Shown piece by piece: positions 1 through 11,176 of a stretch of 64,000 bases of DNA. This stretch comes from Crambe crambe (taxonomy: Eukaryota; Porifera; Demospongiae; Poecilosclerida; Crambeidae): assembly GCA_963924555.1 (NCBI GenBank), contig OZ004582.1, positions 1,612,001 through 1,676,000 on the forward strand, written 5' to 3'. The translations under genes were made by a program, and so were the position numbers. The notes beneath the pieces are model-generated. The model saw only the letters and a list, made by a program, of their open reading frames with translations. It ran no database searches and was not told where the DNA came from. Every line of letters begins with the position of its first letter. The stretch's first letter is position 1.

Positions 1-306
1 GCTTACTCTGGAATAATTCTCTGTCTGGGCTGAAACAATAGCAGCAGGGAATCACGAAAGTCTTGATAATCCACCAACAGGTATTCTTAACTTTGGTAGT
101 CGTCCTCGTGGTAGGTCAAGTCATTTTGAAGAAACTCTATCAAATGCAGTAGGAAAGATAGCAAGTGCCCTCTCCCCAACAACTACATGTACAACAAGCA
201 GTTGAAGGAGATGGTGAACCTGCGTGATCTAGGAGCACTCACCGAGGATGAATACGAAGAGCATCGCTCAATTATTGTCAACCAAATGAGGAAACTACCA
301 TTGTAA
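1..306 (+). pseudogene. C-terminal fragment of an unidentified protein
   Basis: An open stretch in frame 2 covers roughly positions 17-187 and reads as a charged, Ser/Gly-rich segment. It is followed in frame 1 by NLRDLGALTEDEYEEHR and a basic end before a TAA at 304-306. The leucine-rich 'LRDLGALTEDEYEEH' segment resembles the short C-terminal SHOCT-like helix found at the ends of unrelated proteins. The one-base change of frame between the two parts, near 160-190, suggests a degraded gene, or an intron boundary I cannot place. The product cannot be named, and the start lies outside the window. Confidence 0.3.
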
Positions 307-559
307 TTAATATCAAAAAAATAAAACAAAGTAAGATTAGTTCTGATTATTTCACAATGTGTATCCTGAATGTTGTATGTAGTATACAATCCTCCTGACT
401 AGTGTTAAATGCCAAGGACACTATCAGACGAGGGAATGAGGTAGATTGGGCAATGACATAGTTGGCTTCAGAGCCAGTGCCACCTTTCAAGTTGTGGTTC
501 ATATCTGGTAACATTGCTAAATGTTTTGGCTGCAATCCGATGGTGAGTGGTGTTTGCTG

Positions 560-1065
560 ATTCATGGAATGGAATCTCAATGTTCATGAAACATGACAGG
601 CTCAATCCAGTGTTGTCAGATGCATCTGGTAATTATGGATGTGGGGCATTTAGCGGGAGCAGGTGGTTCAAATTTGGATGGGAACCAGGCATGGAGGAGC
701 TCCACGTAATGATCTCCCAATTGTGTTTGCAGCTGCAGTCTGGGGGACAAGTGGGTTGGCAAATCAGTGCAATGTCGATGCGACAATGAAGTAGTGGTGT
801 GGTACACATCATGCACGTGAGTGATGTCAGCAAATTCAATTGTATGATGTCAGCATCCCATATTTGATGCAATATCATCGTTTATTTTTGGTCTCATTAT
901 CCCCAGGCACAGGAAAATCCAACGATAATTCCGGAGCCTCTGGTGGACCTACTGATTTAAAAAAAGCCCGACTGGACCTCAACGAGGCTGTGGACTTCTA
1001 TTTTTCAAAAGCATTAGCCCAGTCCACTCAGCGATCATATTCTTAGTCCAGGAAGGCGTGGCTCA
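560..1065 (+). mobile_element. DIRS-like retroelement fossil (RNase H and tyrosine recombinase start)
   Basis: The first part encodes SDASGNYGCGAF followed by a WF..GW segment. This is the RNase H signature of DIRS/Ngaro-type retroelements, which carry a tyrosine recombinase instead of a DDE integrase. About 250 bp downstream, ALAQSTQRSYS matches the usual beginning of the recombinase N-terminal domain in the same family. The domain order therefore fits one element on the plus strand. Only fragments remain, it is broken in several places, and neither the terminal repeats nor the recombinase catalytic half is visible. It looks old. Confidence 0.6.
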
Positions 1066-1339
1066 TAGGATCCAAATATTTCTAGCATGCCAATTGTACA
1101 TACACTTTTTGTTAACCATCATAATTATGTTCGTGTGAGGGAGCCAATGACTGCTGACACGGTTTCTTCCAGCAAGACCTGTGTAGAGGTGGTCAGGGTA
1201 TGCTAAACCTGGGTGTTCACCCAGGCAATAAAAATGGAATAAGGGGTGAAAATAGGTGCTAGTATACCTACCACAAGTCATACAAGCCTGTTTCTCAGCC
1301 AAAGAATGATAATGAGATCTGATAAATGTTAATATGTTT

Positions 1340-3100
1340 AAATCCACTTCTCGGGCGACCAGCGATTATCCTCCTGTCTCGATAGATTCCGAAGCATTTG
1401 ATATTATCTCAGCTCATCCAAAACTGTTTCATGGCCTAGGGGAGTACCGTATCCAGCTATGTCCATTTGCCCTATCAACACCAAGAAGGATCGATGGAAA
1501 AAAAAGAGATCATCTCAAAAGTGAATCGACCAACTGATTGGTGCTCTGCTATGGTAGTTGTACCCAAGAATGATGGTTGAGTTAGAATAACGAAGCTGAA
1601 TGAAAGTGTGAAGCGACCAAGCTAGATGCCAACTCAGGGTTCTGGCAGGTCAAGCTGGATCCTGAGTCGGCTCTCCTCACCACATTCATCATACCATTCT
1701 GGAGATTTTGTTTCAACATTCTTCCATTCGGCATCAATGTTCGTTCTAGATGGTCTGGAGGGAGTTGTCAATCAGACCGATGACACACTCGTGTATGGGA
1801 AGACCAAAGCTGAGCGATTGGCTCTAGTACTTAAGAGACTAGAAGCAGCCAGAGCGACACTTAATCGAGACAAGTGTCAGTTTGCCAAAACCACTGTGAA
1901 GTTTCTGAGGCACATAGCAGATGGCATCCAGCCTGACCCGGACAAGGTGAATATCAATGCCTAAATTACTGAAATCCGGCGATTTCTGGGCATGACTAAC
2001 CAGCTCAGCAAGGTTTTACCTCGAATGGCAGAATGTCTAAGCCACTTCTGAAGCTACTCAGCAAGAATAACAGTTGGTGTTGGTCTGAACTGCAACAAAA
2101 GGCCTTCGAAGTCATCAAGACAGAGCTTGGTTCCAACCAAGTGCTAGCACTGTATGATCCGACAACTGAAAACCTGTAATGTACGCATCCAGAGAGCAAA
2201 GATATGCACTAATAGAAAAAGAGGCCCGGGTACAACTTGGAGGTTCAAATATTTCTTGCTTGGTGAAAAGTTCCACATCTATACAGATCACAAGCCACTG
2301 ATTCCCCTCCTGGGTAACAAATGACTGGACGAGTTGACACTTCGAATCCAACGGTTTCATATGAGGCTTCTTATGTGCCGGGGAAGGATTTGGATTTGAT
2401 CATCATTGATGCTGTATATTGCGCCTCCCGGCTCCAAGAAATAAAAGCGCATCAACAAGAAGATGAGGTTTGCAAACAGTTGATGTCTTTTGTGATCAAT
2501 GGTTGGCTCCACAAGTCACAACTAAAAGGCCCTGTGAAGAAATACTACTCTGTGTCTTCTGAACTGTCCGTAATTGATGGTCTCCTTCTGCGAGGGAACA
2601 GAATTGTTGTCCCTTCAGCCCTACAGTCATTCATGAAGGACACCAAGACATCATAAAGTGTAGAGATAGAGCACAGCAATCAGTATAGTGGCCAGGGCTT
2701 AGCACTCAACTAGAAGCTGGAAATGGGCCGGAGTGAAGTGGTTCCGGTCGCTATTTCCTTTCTTTCAGATACACTGTACAGTTCAACACTACATCTTCGA
2801 ATGCCCATGGCAAAAATTAGGAACTGATCTCTTTGAGTGGAAGGGAGGTTGATAGTGGACTATTTTTCAAGGTTCATCGAGATTGCAAAACTTACAGGAG
2901 AGTCAAGTGCAGACATCATACAACACATGAAATCAATTCTTGCTCGCCATGGAATTCCAGAAATAATGGACCAAAATTTTCCGTGGCTGAGTAGCTGATG
3001 AGTATGGGTTTTATCATAAAGGTAATTCCAGGCCAAATCAACACAAAAAAATGAGCACCTCCTTAGAACACACCGAAACCTGGGGTACACATACCCTACC
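1340..3100 (+). mobile_element. Ty3/Gypsy retrotransposon fossil (pol remains)
   Basis: Pieces of pol occur in the expected order on the plus strand. An RT beginning with a GLG and TPRRI-like segment comes first. It is followed by the RT palm and thumb region (GKTKAERLALVLKRL, LNRDKCQF), an RNase H start (KPLLKLLSKNN, FEVIKTEL), the linker with VSYEASYVPGKDL, and an integrase core segment (DYFSRFIEIAKL, ILARHGIPEI). This is the classic Ty3/Gypsy order RT-RNase H-integrase. It is heavily broken, with many breaks, and no LTR could be matched at either side. A second element of the same superfamily lies near 18-20 kb. Confidence 0.8.
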
Positions 3101-3488
3101 ACAAGTTAGCAACCCACACCTAATTTCTGCACCACATATTAAGTAATGTAATTGACCTCTTAACAAGTGACCACTCACTTTAGGCACATCATCTGAAAGG
3201 AAATTTCATATTACTGTCCCCTAGAATTAATTAGAGCAAGAGTTATTAGCTGAAGAATGCAGGTATATTGCCAAAATTTGTGAAATTTCAGTGGCTCATA
3301 ACTAGGAAGCCATACACTCTTTATATTGTACAAGTTTGGTGATGGGATCTCGATGGGATTGGAAAACACAGGCTTTCAAACACAGCTAGGTAACAGTATT
3401 AGCTATACCATGTTAGTACATGTACTCTGTCAAAAATATCTTCACAATGCATATAGCTAAACAAATCATTGTTGTTGCTATGGTAATA
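3101..3488. other. AT-rich spacer without recognisable gene
   Basis: This stretch separates the Gypsy fossil from the minus-strand gene downstream. I see no domain, no terminal inverted repeat and no tandem array in it. Confidence 0.4.
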
Positions 3489-5686
3489 CTAATTGTACTT
3501 ATAAGTTAGCTTTTCAGTGGCAAGTTTGCTTTCTTTTCTACTGAGAGTGTAAGTATGGCCAGTAGCAGTCTTTGCATTAACCTTAGTTAAAATATCACTT
3601 GAGGGAACAACTAGGATGTCTGGTTGAGTGGGGTACTTAAAGGAATGGGAAGGCCCTTGTGGATGCAGGAATGTCACCTTCAATTCAGCATTCTCCTTGT
3701 CTGTCTCAAGCACTAAAGCTAGCCACCAATGAGCATCATAAACACACGTGACGAAGCCAGAAATATCATCGATTGCAAGTTCACTTTCTTATTTTGTCAC
3801 CTTTTCTGTTTTGATGGTTGTTGCTCTTGAAAATGATCGTACTTGAATACTTTCTTGTGATACAGGAATAAAAGAGTGAAATTTGCGCGTTCCTGGTATG
3901 GTGCGGGATGCCTGAAAGCAAGATTTTTCACTTCTTCATACTCTGAGCAACTGCAATACTGGAAAACAATTCCTTGTATGTTGTTGGACGCCCATTCAAA
4001 CAACTGATGTGGAGTCATTATCTGCTGATCATAAGGTCTTTGGAGACTGGCTCGGGAAGCAAGGTGCTTTACAGTTCCGCCAACACCATCACATGCTCCT
4101 TTGCCATGGGATGTAGCACTGAAGTGCCATTCAGCTTTAACACCAAAATCTGTCTCATGATTGCACAAATTCACAAAATTCTTTCGGTTCTTATACTGTG
4201 ATGCAGCCCCATCTGAGAAATAGATTATCTTCTTTGGTCCGGTATGAAGAACTTGCTTGAGAAAGGTGATCAGATTCTTTTGAAAAAGGTAAAGAGCTAT
4301 GGTGTCATGATGCATACAGTCAGAGATTATCACATAGCTAATATGACATTCTTCTCCTGACTGTTGGTAATAAATTACCATAGTTCTCAGAGAAGTCTGC
4401 TTGTACAATCAACTCACCAGTTTGGAGAGTAGACTTACGCTCACTGAAAAAGGAGGCCTGTTGTGTTGCAACAAATGAATGTGGAATGAGAAGTTTGAGT
4501 TTATCACAGAAAAACTCAACGAATTCATCGGCTGGTTTGCTGAATGTATCCAGTGTAGAGCGATCCACTGAGACCCACTGTTTGAATGTTACGTAGTCAA
4601 TCACATTGTCATCAAGCATACTGTGTAACACCTCCTCTAGAGCAGCAACTAGGTAAAGGAGGATTGCATATAGCTTGTGAAATACAGTGTTGGTATGCTT
4701 GAAGGGATGTACCATTGGATGTAGTGAGTCCCTTGATACTTTGCATCATCAGCTGATGTATAGTGCATACGCAAACGGAATGGGTGCCACTTGCACCTGC
4801 CAAAACACAATGCCTTGGGCGCAGTTCTGCAAACTTTGAGAATCCTATCTTTTGCTCTGGATGCTTATCTTTGAACAAACGATATAGCTCTCTTAAGTTT
4901 GACAGAATAAGCCTCTTCTGTATTGTAATTCGCCCTTCTGCTCCTCTGACAGATATGCAATCCTTCTTTCCTGGCATCACCCTACTATTTTCATCACTCT
5001 CATAGAAATGGACGACTACATCAATGGATGTTTGTGGGAGTGATCTGCCAGGCTTAGGGTTAGGTGTACTAAAAATTCCTTTTTCTCTAACTAATTGCTT
5101 TGCCTCCCTAGCCATGAAATTCGATGCTCCAAATTCTGATTCAATCTTTCTGAGTGACCAACTTTTGGGAACAATAGTCAATATTTGGAGCTTCTCACTT
5201 CTTGATGCTGTGGAATACTTTTCCTTTAATTGTGAAATTATCTCCTCATCTGGATTTGGTTTCTCATCTATACCCACCCTTTCCATCATTTTCACAATAG
5301 TGTTTTCTCTTCTTGTACTTTTTACTCTGCAGCTTTCTTTTCGTAATTGGAGTTTCTCCAGCGACTTTCAGGTAATCGTTGACTCTGGTTCGTGATTCTG
5401 TGGTAAGGTACTGCTTGATGGGAGAAGAATCTGAGGATGAGGATGAATCTGAATCTGAGGATGAGTCTGTCATAGTGGGTTCTTGACCGAGCTCTATCTC
5501 AGATACTCTTGGTTATATGGTGAAGGCTGTTCCTCTATGAATGATCTTGATTGAGACTTTTCTGATTCTGTAGGCTCACTCATACTTACACATCTGCTTT
5601 GTTACTGCCCTAAGCTGACTCTTTTTTCTGACAGTGTGATGGACTTTGTTGAAGGGGTTGCAGCAACTCTGTCTCCACTCAGCCAT
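3489..5686 (-). pseudogene. DDE-like transposase-family protein, uncharacterised animal family (possibly Sola-like)
   Basis: The probable first exon runs 5686-5590 (start MAEWRQSCCNPF) and ends at a GTAAGT donor. It is followed by an acidic Ser/Asp linker and a helical region. Next come FYESDENSRVMPGKK, CVLAGASGTHSVCVC, QADFSENYG, YFSDGAASQYKNRKNF, HGKGACDGVGGTVK and, at the C-terminus, CVYDAHWWLALV with HPQGPSHSF. I recognise this order from a high-copy family in cnidarians, sponges and insects. The three Asp motifs (ADFSENY, SDGAASQ, CDGVGG) look like a DDD/E nuclease set, which is why Sola is offered, tentatively. One-base frame changes near 5280 and near 4640 break the reading, so this copy is probably inactive. 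The transposon assignment is inferred; no terminal repeats were found. Confidence 0.6.
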
Positions 5687-5692
5687 ACCTTC

Positions 5693-6054
5693 TGTGTTCC
5701 CACTGCCAGGGACTACAGCAAAGTTGAAAAATCAATGTGTATAATAGTATAAAGGACGTAACACTTTGAGAAGTAGTAGCTGCCTTTCCCATTTCCCTGT
5801 GACGCTTCCCCTTAATATGTGTAGTAATGTCATTTCTGCCCCCGTGAGAAATACTAAAATCAGATGAGCACAAGGAACAGTGTGCAAATGTGTTCCCTAT
5901 AATGTTATAATCAATTTTTCTGTATTCTACAGGCTTATGTACCTCTACGACTCTCTCCTATCCCAGGATACTCCTTTATCCAGGAAGAATCAAAATGAGA
6001 CTGCCTCTTGGGTTTTTTGGGAGGAGGTGTTCCAGGGACTTCACACTCAGCCAT
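5693..6054 (-). CDS. N-terminal zinc-finger fragment, two exons (hAT-associated type)
   Basis: Exon 1 (6054-5943) begins MAECEVPGTPPPKK, a basic tail, then WIKEYPGIGESRR. A GTACAT donor and a TTATAG acceptor join it in frame to exon 2 at 5896. That exon reads NTFAHCSLCSSDFSISHGG and GRNDITTHIKGKRHREM. The C..C...H....H spacing with FSISHGGRNDI is a one-finger BED/TTF-like motif known at the N-terminus of hAT-type transposases and their domesticated relatives. The reading continues only to a short unrelated tail, so the catalytic part is missing. It abuts the start of the gene at 5686 and may be a truncated element beside it. Confidence 0.55.
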
Positions 6055-6490
6055 AAGAAAAGTCAACAAAGAGCTTACTAACTTTCAAGATTGTCAAAGT
6101 AGCTAACTGGCAGCACATGTGCATGTAATGATAAATGTCATATCATGTAATTTCATTGTGTCAGCTGTCCATAGTGCAGTTGTGGAGCAAAGCCTTGCAG
6201 TCTGCTTCAGCAGACTGTTGAGCTGTCCGAGGTTGCACAATACTACAATCCGTTGCGGGACACATTTAGCAATCACTATTACGGGACTGTCCCGGAGCTT
6301 CCGGGACAGGTGGAGGCTATGAGATTAGCGTCTTTCAGCTAGAGCTAGGCAACTACCTGCCCCATAGTGTCATTGTTGTCTTCAAAATTCTTATGGCAAG
6401 ATTTACAAATCTTGATTTGATGCTCACTTGAGAATCCACTGCTCAAAACCTTATATAATACAGGACTTTAAAAATTCCTAGCTTGCCTGA
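6055..6490. other. Intergenic sequence, no gene recognised
   Basis: There is a short perfect inverted motif, CAGTCTGCT/AGCAGACTG, near 6200-6220, and a Pro/Ser-coding open frame near 6119-6322 without homology I recognise. Nothing else stands out. Confidence 0.35.
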
Positions 6491-7534
6491 TCAATGCAGT
6501 TGGTGAGTTAATAAAGGAATAGTGATGTTCACATTTCCACCAGTAGTGGTGGAGAGAGAACGAGGCTTGTTAAATGTTTGATTAGTAGATGTCCTAAAAT
6601 TGGAGTTCAGCATTCCTGTGGAAGCAGATGTGGGAGATGAGGTAGAGGGGTGTGTGCTCATTGCTAAGGTACAAGAGGTTCCCATAGTGTGTGTGCTCAT
6701 TGCTAAAGTATAAGAGGTCGTCATAGTACGATCTGTGAAATATGGAGCTTCTGGAATGGAAAGACAAGTGTTTGGTGGAAATGAAGCAGAGGTTGGGGTA
6801 TTCACTTGCAAAGCAGAAGAGGTCAGAATTTCTGAAACATGGACTTGAACGGGTTTCTACCAGAACTGAAGCACGTTTTTTTCTCTTGGGAACCCCACCT
6901 TTCCTACCAGAACCATTTGGCAGTCCATAGCCATAAGATTAGGGCTGCATTTCTTTTGCTTGTAGTTTTCTATGAAAGAATTCAAATCTCCAACACTGGA
7001 AGCAGCTATCGTATGAGAACATATTGAATAACCTTTCATTTCTCATCACAGATATATTGTTTTTCATCTGTGCTTCAAGAGGCACCACCTTCCATTAAAA
7101 GTAACCATTCAGCTTTTCTCCACATATATATCCTTTAAAACTGATGTAGATAAAGAAGTTATCCTACTTGAGGGCAATACTCGGGAAGGAACTGCCACTC
7201 TCCACAATCAAGTTCTTCTTTATGTCGATCTGTTACTGATTCTAAATGCTCAATTAGCATAGGTAACGTGTTTTCTTTCCAATCAACTTGTTTCTTAATG
7301 ACATGATCGAAAGATTCACTACAATTTGTTGTAAAATGATAAATTATTCCACTTCTCTTTTATAGTCTTCAGTGCTTTCCAAAAAGAATCATCAGAAATA
7401 GCATGCACCAAGCCCATTTTTAAATGGCTCCCAGTTTTGCACCCAAATATGTCTGAAAGAAACTCACTCCAACTATTCCTGGGAGCATGTAGTTTGTCCT
7501 TTATGTTTTGACAAAGATGATTTATACAACGCAA
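6491..7534 (-). pseudogene. Transposase-like gene with SWIM-type end, C-terminal half
   Basis: Reading the minus strand, the upstream piece gives CINHLCQNIKDKL, DIFGCKTGS and GLVHAISDDSFWKAL. This is a segment I know from MULE-like genes of cnidarians and sponges just before the SWIM finger. Downstream come ICSHTIAASS, DLNSFIENYKQKK and, in another frame, GLPNGSGRKGG, the conserved tail of the same family. A Ser/Thr-rich, repeat-like terminal stretch (repeated YTLAMSTHTMGTS) follows to the stop. Stops and frame changes separate the pieces, and no catalytic Asp/Glu motif is left, so I treat it as a remnant. The MULE-like assignment is inferred from family memory. Confidence 0.45.
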
Positions 7535-7539
7535 GTGGC

Positions 7540-8078
7540 CTGGAGGGCAAGTGAAATCAGACCATAGCCCCCCTCCCCCCCCCCCCTTTTGAAGTATATA
7601 ACCTGTATGCTCATCTAAACACAGGCAGCATTAAAGAAGCTTAAAAAATATGAAAAGATTGAATTTGTACTGAACTCAACTCAGCATGATGACTTATCAG
7701 TGCCCACAACAGGTCAATACTAAGCAGATGCACATGGCAAAGGTGATGTCTGTGGAAAAAAGATGTTGATGACCGACTTGGATTCAAAAAGGACCAGGCA
7801 AAGAATCGTAAGTGTCAGCGTGCTGGACTTCAACACTAGTACTTATTCCCTCCCTTTCAAAAAGTTGCAGGTAGCCGAGGAAATCGATGGAGTTCGATCA
7901 CCTACAGAGTTGGTATGTTGAATCATCCTTTATAATTAAGCATTGATGTGTCTTAAATATTCCTTTAAACAGCGCTTGCTGTGTACACACGAAGTCCTGC
8001 TGCATGTGAGGCCCTTAAAGGGTTCAATGTTCTGAAACTTCCTAGTGTATCTTCACTAAAAGCTTTCACTTATTTTTT
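7540..8078. other. Non-coding stretch with a C-rich run
   Basis: A run of about twenty C residues, interrupted once by T, lies at about 7568-7588. The rest carries only short open frames on the plus strand without recognisable domains. Confidence 0.35.
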
Positions 8079-8357
8079 TTAATCAGCAAAAGTGGAATGG
8101 GTATGCATTGCAAATGTTTTTTGTTCATCCCTTAGGGACAGTTCAACATCTACAGCCTTCTCATTTTTTAAGGCTTCCAGTGTGCTAACATGCCTTAGAA
8201 AATCATTTGACATAGTATGACAAATTTTCAAGACTAACTCTTTACACAATGATGCCAGAATTTCATCGTCGGGAACTGCAACTAAAAGTGGCTTAGCAGT
8301 TTCACAGAAATTCTGTGTTAATATTGTTAAAGAAAGGTTCTCCCTAATTTTCTGCAT
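8079..8357 (-). CDS. Fragment of an uncharacterised helical protein
   Basis: An open frame of 92 codons contains LVLKICHTMSNDFLRH and VELSLRDEQKTFAMHTHS. The spacing K(I/L)CH...N.FL...L......LRD....H is reminiscent of a module present in multi-copy uncharacterised proteins of sponges and cnidarians. It shows no transmembrane segment or signal peptide. It is followed by poly-A-rich sequence on the upstream side and may be one exon of a larger minus-strand gene that I cannot assemble. Confidence 0.3.
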   Translation of the reverse strand: MQKIRENLSLTILTQNFCETAKPLLVAVPDDEILASLCKELVLKICHTMSNDFLRHVSTLEALKNEKAVDVELSLRDEQKTFAMHTHSTFAD

Positions 8358-9334
8358 CGAAAAAAAATATTTAAATTAAGGGCACTAGCTATTTACAACA
8401 GTTCATACACCTTGAAAAACTCTTTCCCGTGTTTTGAATATTCCTGGTAGTTTAGTAGCTTTCGAATTTCTACTACAGTTTTCCTGATAAATGCTGTCCT
8501 ATATCTCTGAGCAGTTTCTTTTGGGACTTACAACCGGATGCATGAAAACAAGGCAAAACCACCCAGCCTGTAGAGGCTTGTTTCATATAATTATAACATG
8601 TTACTGTTTCTCGAGTTCTGGTGAAATAGTGATGAGATTTCTCTTTTCATGAACAGCAGCCATGGAGCCTGTGAAAGAAATGATAGCAAACTCAATCCTA
8701 TCATAATGCAAATTTTAGTGTTGCTTGCATAATAATTATTAATACCTCAATTCAAGGTGTACAAATTTAACTATAAGCATACAAATTTGTATGCCAATGA
8801 TTATAAGTTCTTATCTGGATTGGTATGGACATACAAATTTGTATGCCCAGTCAACAAAGCACACCCAAAATCAATAATACATAGCTGCATGTACATGTCA
8901 GTGGGATATTGACACTTACTAGTTTCTGTTACATCAATAACTGTTTGTCCATCGTAACTGAAAGTTTTGATAATTTGGGAGTCATCATCATGAAGACGTT
9001 GTGATGAACATCATTAGTGTGCTCTTTTAATAATGTTCCATCTTGAGACCAATGTCCCACTACCATTCCTTTAATAGCTGGTGTTAGTAGCCTATTCACT
9101 TCCTTACTTGTCACTGCAATTAAGAATTTAAAAAAATGTATATAGCTATACTAGTTAGTCAGAAAAAATCGATAGCTATAGTGATGTTAGTATTTAAAAT
9201 CAATATGGAAGCTCGGGATTAATATCACAGAGGATGAAGTTGAATTTAAGTGTATATTGACATAGTTGCATTAGCATATATACCTGGCTGGTCCAGTAGT
9301 GCCACAATGTGGTGTATAGGTGATTGTTACCTTT
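8358..9334. other. AT-rich stretch, small minus-strand frames only
   Basis: The stretch holds the duplicated 16-bp palindrome annotated separately. A short minus-strand frame at 9114-8929 (MTSKEVNRLLTPAIKG, GHWSQDG) does not match any family I know. Confidence 0.3.
8778..8845. repeat. Perfect 16-bp palindrome present twice
   Basis: CATACAAATTTGTATG is its own reverse complement and occurs at 8778-8793 and again at 8830-8845. About 36 bp of unrelated sequence lies between the two copies. Confidence 0.8.
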
Positions 9335-9780
9335 ACTCTGGCCATCCATGGATAGCCCATGGACAGGGCTTACTATCTCAGTGAAGGGGTGTAAAAGTTT
9401 TTTCATCGTTCAAAATAGTCCATGGACAGGGCTTACTATCTCAGTGAAGGGGTGTAAAAGTATTCCATCGTTCAAAGTATCTCTGGCCATCCATGGATAG
9501 TCCATGGACAGGGCTTACTATCTCAGTGAAGGGGTGTAAAAGTATTCCATCGTTCAAAATATCTCTGGCCATCCATGGATAGTCCATGGACAGGGCTTAC
9601 TATCTCAGTGAAAGTATTCCATCGTTCAAAGTACCTCTGGCCATCCTTGGATAGTCCATGGACAGGGCTTACTAGGGGTGTAAAAGTATTCCATCGTTCA
9701 AAGCATCTCTGGCCATCCATTAAAAGTATTCAGTATCTCTGTCCATCCATGGACAGGGCTTACTATCTCAATGGAGGGGC
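9335..9780. repeat. Tandem repeat, 82-bp unit with shortened copies
   Basis: Each unit contains CTCTGGCCATCCATGGATAG, GGACAGGGCTTACTATCTCA and TATTCCATCGTTCAAA. Unit starts can be placed at about 9335, 9481, 9563, 9635, 9707 and 9737. The 9481 unit is 82 bp; later units are 72 bp or shorter because of internal deletions, and one extra partial unit lies near 9416. ATCCATGGAT inside the unit is palindromic. On the minus strand part of the array stays open and encodes a repeated peptide (ERWNTFTEIVSPVHGLS, MDGQRYF). That looks incidental, because unit length and phase are not conserved across the array. Confidence 0.85.
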
Positions 9781-9955
9781 AGAGGAGGTACGACACGAGT
9801 GTGCCTTTGCTGAGCTGGCAAGTCAAAAACCATGACGTAATCGCCCAGAGAGACAGAGAGTAGAGCTTGGGAATCTAGAGCTAGGGAGTCTACCACAGAA
9901 GATGGCCAATAATATAATTCTTCCGCATCATTGAATGCAAATGTCTATCCTATCC

Positions 9956-10824
9956 ATGGGAGTTGAGTTTACTTATTGTGTACCAACATTTTCTGTTATC
10001 CGTGTTCCACTGTGAGAAGTAACTGTTCAGATAGAAGATTCCAGTGGATCAGTCTACTTGTTCGATGGATTCATCAGAAGTGAACCCTCTATGAGAGCAT
10101 CAACTCATGTACCAACTATCATTACTATGAGAGAGCATTGTTTTATTCCAGTAAGCACCACAATTGTCCTTACAGTGCATCTGGAAAATAAGCATATTGC
10201 AAAAATATGTCTAACTTTTTGTTGTTGTTGGTTTAGGTTGATGAATTTTGTAAAGTGGTATATGTTCGACACTTGAGAGCATTTGAATGCAGAGGGCTCC
10301 TAATAATTTGGCAGTATGATCTTCAGGACTTCGATTCGGACACAGGCACAGATAACACAATGATGAACAGAGTATTAGTAGTGGAAGTTCAACAGATCTT
10401 TCTACGGTTGCATTCAAATGCATAGGAGTCACCCGAGACCCATCCTACCGGGTCGCTTTAAGAACTGCAAAAGAACTGTTGGACCGCAATGAGGATGTCA
10501 CACTGAAATTAGTTCATGAGCCAGATAAAAGCTATATGTTTTAAGTGTAAACTACACAATGACTGGATGGCAATTGGCTATGTTGTGAGTGAGCTGTGTG
10601 AAGAAGTACACAGTGCATTCTCATCTAATTCTATTGTTTCTGTGGAATTTGCCTGGGTCAAGTACAAGTTGTGGAAGAAAGCACCTGGATATTATGCAGC
10701 CATTAATATTACTCGGAAAGGAGAGTGGTCCAAAAAAATCAAGAATTGTTCCAGTACTTTTTTTAAACAACGAATTCCTTCCACTACATCAATATCATGT
10801 AATAATGCACATCTAGTTAGATAA
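9956..10824 (+). pseudogene. HIRAN-like domain protein of sponge/cnidarian type
   Basis: Exon 1 starts MGVEFTYCVPTFSVIR. After one in-frame stop it reads VQIEDSSGSVYLFDGFIR and REHCFIP up to a GTAAGC donor near 10151. A TTTAG acceptor near 10236 opens exon 2 (VDEFCKVVYVRHLRAFE, LLIIWQYDLQDFD). Further on come IGVTRDPSYRVALRTAKELL, VTLKLVHEP and, in another frame, HNDWMAIGYVVSEL, VEFAWVKYKLW and PGYYAAINITRKGEW. The IGVTRD...LVHEP...IGYV pattern follows the HIRAN-like layout seen in uncharacterised animal proteins. The stop and at least two frame changes make this copy non-functional, unless the splicing differs from what I can trace. Confidence 0.55.
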
Positions 10825-11176
10825 TCCCTGCATAAGAATGTTCAGCCAAATGATATTGACACCAGGTGGAGGTGGCAGATTAACTGAGCTCTCGTATGTT
10901 TACTGGTTGGGGTAAGCATGTCAGCTAATGCTCTCTCAGACATTCGAGAATACTTAGATCTCAAGTCACTTCTTATTTGAGTTGTGTTCACCATTGCTTG
11001 TGAAGCCTAGTAATTGTTTCATTCAAACAGAGTATACTAACCTATTACTTCCATTCCACGGTTCTTCATAAGTTTCGGAATGCACTGAATTGGGATGGCT
11101 TAGTGTCCCGCAACTCACTGCTGATCATCACAACAAAAATGTGAGAAGCTGGTGTGTGTTTTTGCCGGGATAAATC
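10825..11176. other. Intergenic region between convergent genes
   Basis: Open frames here are short. TGTCAGCTAATGCTCTCTCAG and neighbouring sequence could be a last exon of the plus-strand gene, but I cannot support it. Confidence 0.3.

Noticed and set aside
9523-9835. Open frames over the tandem repeat read as a repeat protein
   Set aside because: Both strands are open in parts, unit lengths vary out of phase, and there is no start context or neighbouring exon. A minisatellite explains it better.
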